DNA of 64,000 nt from Epichloe hybrida. Its lineage: Eukaryota; Ascomycota; Sordariomycetes; Hypocreales; Clavicipitaceae. Each line of letters starts with the position of its first letter. The first letter of the stretch is position 1. The stretch is from NCBI GenBank assembly GCA_019022495.1, contig JAFEKR010000003.1, positions 2,666,001 through 2,730,000 on the forward strand, read 5' to 3'. The notes under the pieces are model-generated. The model saw only the letters and a program-made list of their open reading frames with translations, was not told where the DNA came from and made no database searches. The position numbers were made by a program, and so were the translations under genes. Below are positions 56,855 through 64,000 of this stretch, one piece after another.

Positions 56855-57755
56855 TTTGATTAATGGAAGTATATGGTATGGGGGGATGTGTAACGAATCG
56901 TGGAGCGAAAGAAAAATTAAACGATTGGTAGAAGGATGGACATACTCATCAAGGACCAAACTCTCTGCCTTTGCCTGTTTATAGGATCTGGGTCCAAGCA
57001 GAATCGCTGTATGATGGAGACTACGCAAGTCGCTGCTGCACAGAGGTTTCCTTGCGTTCCTGTTTACTTCACGTATACAGGTGTAAAAATACACACAATT
57101 TAGACGGCAACACGGCAATGGTTTTGATTTCCTGTGCTATCAGTGTCATTTGGAAGCAGGGAGGGCCGGCCATGACATGTTTACGATGAGACAACCTAGT
57201 ATGCTCTGATTGATTTTGCTATTTTTACTAGAGAAATAACTTATTCTATAACCCTATTAGATTATTCTCTTTGAAACCCTCTTTTCTAAATACAGATAAG
57301 TAGAAACAAACTCCTACAAAGATACAAAGAGCGTATTCTGTTGCAGGTGTACGCATCATCATGAGTACCTCCTCATCGGAAATACGGGTTAAGCGAGTCT
57401 TGGTAATCCTTTTTCCTCCCAATAACGACTCATTCCTCTAAGTGTAAGTGCACGTACTTTTCAGCGAGCCGCAGGCCCAAATAAAAACAATGGCACGACA
57501 AAAGAATGGCGAGCTGCAATCACATCGTTCCCCGTGCTTTGCCCGATCATTAGCCAGATCGGGGAAATGTCGGTCCATAGTCAATGCGCCGGCTTGCTCA
57601 GACCAGAGACCAGCCCCACACGGTTTTGACTCCCCAATGAGGGGCGCCAACTACGTTGCCAGAAGCTCCAAGCTGTCCTCTCAGCTCAAGGTGTCGTCTT
57701 GGAACATCATCCTCATCAATCTCTAGGGCACCCATTGCCAGCAGTCGTCGCCAAT
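56855..57755. other. Spacer with an AT-rich block, no gene
   Basis: A 901-bp spacer before STT3. An AT-rich block (about 57190-57330) differs from its surroundings and resembles the block at 3240-3335. No gene is supported. Confidence 0.5.
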
Positions 57756-60288
57756 ATGACGGCCGAAGCCCAGCCCCGCTCCGAGGGTTTGAACTCCAAA
57801 AGCACAAGAACTCTATTACGAGTCATCATTCTCTGCTTCATCGCAGGTGCCGCCATCTCGAGTCGTCTGTTCTCTGTGATTCGTAAGTGCCACCTGCAGA
57901 TACACGGCCCCGGCTTCCACTCTACCCAGAGAGCTAAGGAGGCCCATTCACTCAATTACAAGTGCTAACATTGTCTTGTTAGGTTTCGAGAGCATTATTC
58001 ACGAATGTGAGTCCACGACTTAGTCTCAATGCCTCTCAAAACCCCTATGAACATGCTGACCGAACCCAGTCGACCCCTGGTTCAACTTCCGAGCGACCAA
58101 ATACCTCGTTGCGAATGGATTTTACAAATTCTGGGACTGGTTCGATGATCGGACATGGCATCCTCTGGGTCGCGTAACTGGAGGTACCTTGTATCCGGGT
58201 CTCATGGTCACCAGTGGCGCCATTTACCATGCTCTCAGGGCCCTGACTATTCCCGTCGATATTCGCAACATCTGCGTTCTCCTCGCCCCTGCTTGCTCAG
58301 GTCTCACTGCCTACGCGTCATACCTCCTTACCAACGAGATGACCACTTCATCGTCTGCAGGTCTACTCGCTGCTATTTTCATGGGTATCGCCCCTGGTTA
58401 CATCTCACGATCCGTCGCTGGAAGTTACGACAATGAGGCCATTGCCATTTTCCTTCTTGTTTTCACCTTCTACCTCTGGATCAAGGCCCTCAAGTTGGGA
58501 TCAATGCTTTGGGGTGCGCTGTGCGCCTTGTTCTACGGCTACATGGTGGCATCATGGGGTGGTTATGCTTTCATTACTTGCCTGTTGCCTCTCCATGCCT
58601 TGGTCCTCATCTGCATGGGCAGATATAGCAACCGTCTCTATGTCAGCTATACCACCTGGTATGCTTTGGGAACCATTGCCAGCATGCAGATTCCCTTCGT
58701 CGGGTTTCTACCTGTAAAGACGAGCGAACATATGCCTGCACTAGGTATGAATATTGAAAAATCACAGGTTGGCAATCGTGCATGATGGACTAACAAAAAA
58801 AACTCCCAGGTATCTTTGGTTTCCTCCAGTTGATTGGTTTCATCCAATACGTGCGTTCCGCCATTCCAAGCAGACAGTTCCAGACGTTTCTCGTCACAAT
58901 TCTCATTGCCACTTTTGGTATCGGCTTGGTCGCACTCGTTGGCCTTACTTCCCTTGGCTACATTGCTCCATGGAATGGTCGCTTTTACTCTCTCTGGGAC
59001 ACCGGCTATGCCAAGATTCATATTCCCATCATTGCGTCCGTGTCTGAGCACCAGCCCACTGCCTGGCCGGCTTTCTTTTTCGACCTCAACTTCCTTATTT
59101 GGCTCTTCCCCGCTGGCGTATACATGTGTTTCCAAGACCTTCGCGACGAGCACGTCTTCGTTATCGTTTACGCGCTCTTTGGAAGCTATTTCGCAGGTGT
59201 TATGGTCCGTCTCATGCTCACTTTGACCCCGATCGTTTGCGTTGCCGCCGCCATTGCTTTGTCCAATATGCTCGACACGTATATTTCTGCCAAGTCACCA
59301 GACCCTAGCGAGGTGGAAACCGCCAGTGAAGCTGCTGCCGCCAAGAAGCCCTCCAAGTTGACGACCGGTCTCCGAGGCAGTGAAAAGCCAATCATCGGAA
59401 TCTTCCACTCGTCGTCCAAATTTGTTGTTGTCGCGTCTGTTCTTGTATATCTGATCATGTTCGTGACGCATTGCACTTGGGTCACTTCAAATGCCTACTC
59501 ATCTCCTTCCGTTGTCCTGGCCAGCCGAATGCCCGATGGCACCCAGCATATCATTGACGATTACCGAGAGGCATACCAATGGCTACGACAAAATACGAAG
59601 CAGGATGCAAAGATCATGTCCTGGTGGGATTACGGTTACCAGATTGGTGGTATGGCTGATCGGCCCACCTTGGTCGATAACAACACGTGGAACAACACGC
59701 ACATTGCGACTGTTGGCAAAGCCATGAGCTCTCGAGAAGAAGTCAGCTATCCCATCATGCGTCAGCATGAAGTTGATTATGTTCTTGTTGTATTTGGCGC
59801 TCTGCTTGGTTACTCTGGTGACGATATCAACAAGTTCCTGTGGATGGTGCGTATTGCTGAAGGCATTTGGCCCGATGAAGTCAAGGAGCGCGACTTTTTC
59901 ACGCCTCGTGGAGAGTACAAAGTCGACAGCGAGGCTACCGACACGATGAAGAATAGTCTCATGTAAGTTCTAAGTTGTGCAACGACCAAAGCTATGATTA
60001 TTAATGAACCAAACTAGGTACAAAATGTCATACTACAACTATCACAGCTTGTTTCCCCCTGGTCAAGTCGCTGACCGTGTCCGTGGCGCCCAACTTCCAG
60101 ACCAAGGCCCGGTCCTCAATACTATAGAGGAAGCTTTCACCAGTGAGAACTGGATCATCCGAATTTACAAGGTCAAGGACCTCGATAATGTTGGAAGAGA
60201 TCATGCTGCTGTGGCAGCATTTGAGAAGGGACAGAAGAAGAAGAAGGCTCTTAGGAAGAAGGGAGCTCGTGTCCTCCGAGTGGACTAA
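57756..60288 (+). CDS. STT3: Oligosaccharyltransferase catalytic subunit STT3
   Basis: Five exons: 57756-57882, 57983-58006, 58070-58744, 58810-59962 and 60018-60288. The product is 749 residues. The first luminal loop has [20 protein letters not shown], with the Asp pair expected near the membrane (FDPWFN), and [13 protein letters not shown]. About 11-13 hydrophobic segments follow. The signature WWDYG appears in [20 protein letters not shown], and [19 protein letters not shown] follows it. The C-terminal tail ends in basic residues ([17 protein letters not shown]). Family knowledge: transfers the dolichol-linked glycan to Asn-X-Ser/Thr sites in the ER lumen. The second exon is only 24 nt (coding FESIIHE) and is required for the motif order. 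The ATG at 57756 is chosen over an in-frame ATG at 57699. Confidence 0.96.
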
Positions 60289-60792
60289 ATTGCATGATTG
60301 CTATGTATAGAGTTTGGGGAAGAAAGAGGTCAAAGATAAAATGGGACAGCCAGTCGGGTCTCAAGTAGACGACGTAGCATCTGCGATGTATGTCACTGTA
60401 TGATTTCAACACAACAAAGTGCCATTAGACGAAGTATAGTCCAACCCCTTGGCGCATGTGGATGCGGATGCGGTATGTCATACCGACTCATACGGGCGGT
60501 TGGCAGACCAGCTGGCGATCAAGTGGCACTGCTGCCCTCACAGCTGCCAACCAAGTCGAATGCAATCTTCACACCTGCACGACTGAACAAAATACGGTCA
60601 CCTATTGCCACGAAACGCCGGCCCTGTTCTTCCCCATCCATTCTTTCTCTTCTCCTCGCTCTCGCGACTTTAGCCAAAGCGTTTCACTCATTTTGAAACC
60701 ACATCAATGTTGAATACCCACGCTCGTTTTTGCTTCTTTCTTGAATTGGCTATTCTACAATTCCATTTGTTCATTCTACCTAGCTGCCCATA
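60289..60792. other. Spacer, no gene
   Basis: A 504-bp spacer between STT3 and the next rightward gene. It presumably holds the STT3 3' end and the next promoter. No element was recognised. Confidence 0.45.
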
Positions 60793-63700
60793 ATGGGTCA
60801 CAAGTGGAAAAGACGAAGATCGTCCCCCCTTACGGACACGGGGGTTGATTATTTGTCCATGGCATTTGGAATGCCCTCTCGTTGGGACGTTGAGCGTGCA
60901 GATCGAAAGCTTAACAGTCGAGGCGTATATCAATACGAAAACAGTTCAGACGAAACCATTGACAGCATGTTGGAACAGGAATCCGAGAATGCATGTACGC
61001 GTTATGACACAACTTCATCTAACCGAAACACGATTCCTATAATCAAAACGTCGTTTTCGAATTCCTCATCCCGAAAGCGACAACAGTCCCATGGTCAGAT
61101 ATCACCAACTGTGCGTCAGCGTAATGTTGCGAGAAAAAGCACTAAAAGTCCGCTGCTAGTTAAAATAGTGAGCAAGGGAAAAAAGTCGGGGAAATCTCCG
61201 TCTCAATCAGAGAAGAAGAGCAAAACATTGAAGCCAGCCTCTCCAGGTGGCCTGTTTCCAGGCTTCAACAAATCACAGGATGCTTCAGAGAACAATCGTC
61301 GCAACTATGCTACCTTTTCTCCGCTTCATATGACGGATCCCGTCCTTTGGTCTACTCAACCAGACTCGAGTACCCGTCCTCACATTGCACATTCCGAAGC
61401 TCGCTTTGTAACTCAGATGCCTCAATACCCAAGCAATGCTGTTCACATACCTGCATACCACCCTGGGTTTCAAGCAATCAGCAGAAAGACCGAGGAAAGG
61501 CATTCTACATTGCCAAATTCTCAAGCGCAGAAACTGCAAAGTCTTCAACATCACTTGGATGACGCCCAGGACCGTTTGTCAAAGAATCCCGACGATTCAC
61601 GCCTTCGGCGAGATCAGAATGAGGCTCAGAGGCTCTTGAACGAGTTTCTCGACGTCTTGGTGGCAGAAAAGTCACCAAGCAATCTAAGCACCCCAAAGAC
61701 TAAGATGGGAGAAGTGTCTGCCAAGAAATCGCTTCCACTAAAGAAGGACGCGAAGGAAAATACGGCCCCAAAAGAGGAATCAACGAAACCTGGGGCCGGC
61801 ATGTCATTCATTCACCAACAGCAGGGAGACCAGACGCTCCGGCTCGCCGTTCTCAGGCACATCAGACAAGCTAGTAGCATACGACATCATCTATGTTCGG
61901 GCTGTGGGGAGGTCAGGTCGCAACAGTTTCATGCAAACCATCCCATCGGCATAGCACACAAACCTATACTGAACTACTGTTCAGCCTGCCGAGATATTCG
62001 ATTCAAAAAAGATATGATGGATCGTCACCATTTCTGTTTCGGATGCGGAAGAGTCCGGTCGAAAGTCTTTCAACAGAAATACAAAGCCGAGCCTGGAGAA
62101 CCTCTGCTGCCAAACTATTGTGGAAGGTGTACTAATGAGGTCCGATCAATAGAGGGCATTAATGAAGCGTCTGTCCTAGGAACGGTAAGTTTCCTCACTA
62201 ATTCTGCGGCCAAGTAGTTATCCTGACACGTCTAGGTAATTCGAAAGCCTGAATCAGAAGTAGACCAAGAAGCTAGTAATGCTACCGTCACTTCATCGGC
62301 AGCTTCAAAAGGCGGCAGCTCATCTCGGCGTCCGAATAACCAGGCCCCGCAGAAGTCGTTGAAAGCAAAAAATGTTGCTCAGCTTCGTCTTCATAACGCA
62401 CCACCGGTCAAGAATATGTCTGCTCCAGTAAGCCCAGCTGAATCATCCCCGTTTTATCCTGGGCGGAGACTAGGATCGGCGCAGCGTCGGGCGCAGAGAG
62501 GCTCAACACCACATCCCGGAGAGGAGCATGTTGTGGCATCGGAGAGCCTAGCTGACTTGAATGAGTACCATGTCCCTTATGTGGAAGAAGTTTTCTCAGA
62601 CACTGAGTTGAGCGAGCCTGCCATTAATTTGAGAAAGACCGAAGCACCGGATAGTCGAGACGAATCGATGCAGCAGGACGAAACTCATTCAGAAAAGAGT
62701 GATCGAGCCGATGCCACCTCAAATGAACAGAAGCTTACGTCCTGTGAGACGCCAGAGCCTGGTGACTATCATGCTTCTAGTTTTGGTACGTCCAACTCCT
62801 CTTCAGGAGGACGAACTGTGAAAGCCCGCCCTCAACGTGAGGCTGGAAATGACAGTCTCGAGTTTCGTTCAGAGCAGTCTCTGAATTCAAGTCCTCGTGG
62901 CGTGCCCGCCGACGAGAAGGAATATGCAGACTCGACGGGAGCTTTTGGCAAGGGCAATGGACTTGATCGAGCAATATTTGAGATATCGAATGAAAAGATG
63001 AGTCGCCGACCATCGCCATTGGCAGAGTTCGAGTCATCGAACTATCCCAGCTATTTCCACGACGATGACTCTCACCATGTCGTCAGGCAAGATAATACTG
63101 ACGAGCCGGGAAAAAGCCAGTTCCCATCTTCACGAGGAGCATTCGGACGCAAGGAGTCCTGCTTTAGCATATTTGACTATAGCAGCGCGGGCGCGGGCCG
63201 TTCCCAATCAAAAAGCTCTGACGGATCAAGCGGTCATAATGGTTGCGAGGATCAATACTCTTCACATGCTGGCGTGAAGAAATCCGCCAGCTCGAATCAC
63301 GACGGCTCGGGGGACTCGTCGTTTTCTTCGAGTTCAAGCTCAAGCAAGGAAAATTCGAACCGTGATCAACCCTCCGCGGAGAACACATACTCTCGTTCGC
63401 TATTTACCGACTATTCTCGCTCTACGAACAACCCATACTACAAGCCCAGACGGCACCAATACCCTGGTCCCAGTGAGGGTGCATTCCACAGATCATGGGA
63501 ATGGAGCAAGAAGAACCAGGTGCCTGAAACTACAAATGCATATGGAAACGCAAAATTTGATGGTTGGATTCCAGAGCCCATTATCGAGGAACCAGCTTCG
63601 CCTCCGTCGACGCCTGTTCAGCGAACCATGCTACTCGGTAAGTTTGCAGATTCCAACTGCAGTGATAGTTCAAAAAAAATCTCATGGCTTACGATGATCC

Positions 63701-63832
63701 ATAGAGTTCAGAGCCCTCGAAAAACTCGAATCAAGTCTGCCGTCAGAACTGAGAGACCGCATCTCAGCCCAAGACAAAATCAACGTCAATGGTCTTGCTT
63801 TCCCTATCTCCCACCCCAATAGTCCAGCGTGA
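60793..63832 (+). CDS. Unrecognised 973-residue protein with two cysteine-rich repeats
   Basis: Three exons: 60793-62184, 62236-63637 and 63705-63832, with introns of 51 and 67 nt. All joins are in phase and the last exon gives a sensible end (EFRALEKLESSLPSELRDRI, then INVNGLAFPISHPNSPA). The N terminus is basic (MGHKWKRRRSSP), then Ser/Lys-rich disordered sequence. A short helix lies near 250-300 (LQSLQHHLDDAQDRLSK, QRLLNEFLDVLVAEK). Two tandem Cys-rich units lie at about residues 360-450: HLCSGCGEVRSQQFH...NYCSACRDIRF, then HFCFGCGRVRSKVFQ...NYCGRC. Each has two CxxC pairs about 20-25 residues apart, so each probably holds one zinc. The C-terminal half is Ser-rich, disordered and acidic-to-polar. 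I do not recognise the family; it resembles unannotated proteins of other filamentous ascomycetes. Nuclear location is only a guess. Confidence 0.85.
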
Positions 63833-64000
63833 AGGCAGACCACAAACAATCACACCGCCTTGCGATGACTAAACAATCATGGCACGAGCGTTTCTCACAT
63901 GAGCACATCACATTGTGTCATTTCTCTTTTTCTGTCGGAAGCTGGTTTGTAAAGCCCATGTATTGCTGTTTTGCTTCTTATGTTGAAACAAAAAGTGGAA
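63833..64000. other. Right edge, 3' flank
   Basis: 168 bp after the last stop codon. It is probably the 3' untranslated region; nothing else is visible. Confidence 0.5.

Noticed and set aside
1..64000. A biosynthetic cluster or an intact mobile element
   Set aside because: The lone KAS is of the mitochondrial type, and there are no PKS, NRPS or terpene synthase genes. No transposase, reverse transcriptase or terminal repeats were recognised.

Overview
The window is nuclear DNA from a filamentous ascomycete, most likely Hypocreales (Sordariomycetes). The genes are intron-bearing with short introns (about 47-180 nt, GTAAGT/GTGAGT-like donors, CTAAC/CTGAC-like branch sites, AG acceptors). They are separated by 0.2-1 kb spacers and lie on both strands, and the products are typical Pezizomycotina orthologues. 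The genus cannot be fixed from the sequence alone. I read exon structures directly by joining frames across splice sites; the coordinates given are coding spans and the exon limits are in the evidence text.

Layout. 1-1338: no gene I can support. 1.3-11.6 kb: a divergent pair, Drn1/CWF19-like (-) and the giant ribosome-biogenesis factor UTP20 (+). 11.9-18.4 kb: the Zim17/Tim15 mitochondrial Hsp70 escort protein (-), a small secreted CAP/PR-1 protein (+), an intron-containing tRNA-Trp (-), splicing factor CWC22 (+) and a small IFI6/IFI27-like membrane protein (+). 18.6-23.8 kb: tRNA-dihydrouridine synthase Dus1 (-) and a BNI4-like protein (-). 23.8-33.1 kb: a long gene-poor stretch holding only one short two-exon gene (30.5-30.9 kb) and several copies of the 9-mer TACTCCGTA. 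33.1-38.0 kb: the Yta7/ATAD2-type AAA ATPase. 38.5-43.2 kb: an HSDL2-like short-chain dehydrogenase (-) divergent from GST kappa (+), then dihydrofolate reductase (+) and a Cbp3/UQCC-type assembly chaperone whose 5' end looks damaged (-). 43.7-48.7 kb: mitochondrial beta-ketoacyl-ACP synthase (-), divergent from an eight-exon oligopeptide transporter (+). 49.4-52.4 kb: a peroxisomal MaoC-type hydratase and tubulin cofactor E. 53.6-60.3 kb: cytoplasmic dynein intermediate chain (-), ATP synthase subunit e (+) and oligosaccharyltransferase STT3 (+). 60.8-63.8 kb: an unrecognised 973-residue protein with two cysteine-rich zinc-ribbon-like repeats.

Most of the content is core housekeeping: RNA processing (Drn1, CWC22, Dus1, UTP20, tRNA-Trp), mitochondria (Zim17, Cem1-type synthase, Cbp3-like, ATP synthase e), chromatin (Yta7), secretory pathway (STT3) and microtubules (dynein IC, TBCE). 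I see no secondary-metabolite cluster, no intact transposon and no CRISPR array. The points most worth a second look are: a divergent SDR/GST-kappa pair where both products end in peroxisomal PTS1 tripeptides and share a CRE palindrome; a third PTS1 protein nearby; the enriched TACTCCGTA motif in spacers; the damaged Cbp3-like 5' end; and two unrecognised proteins.
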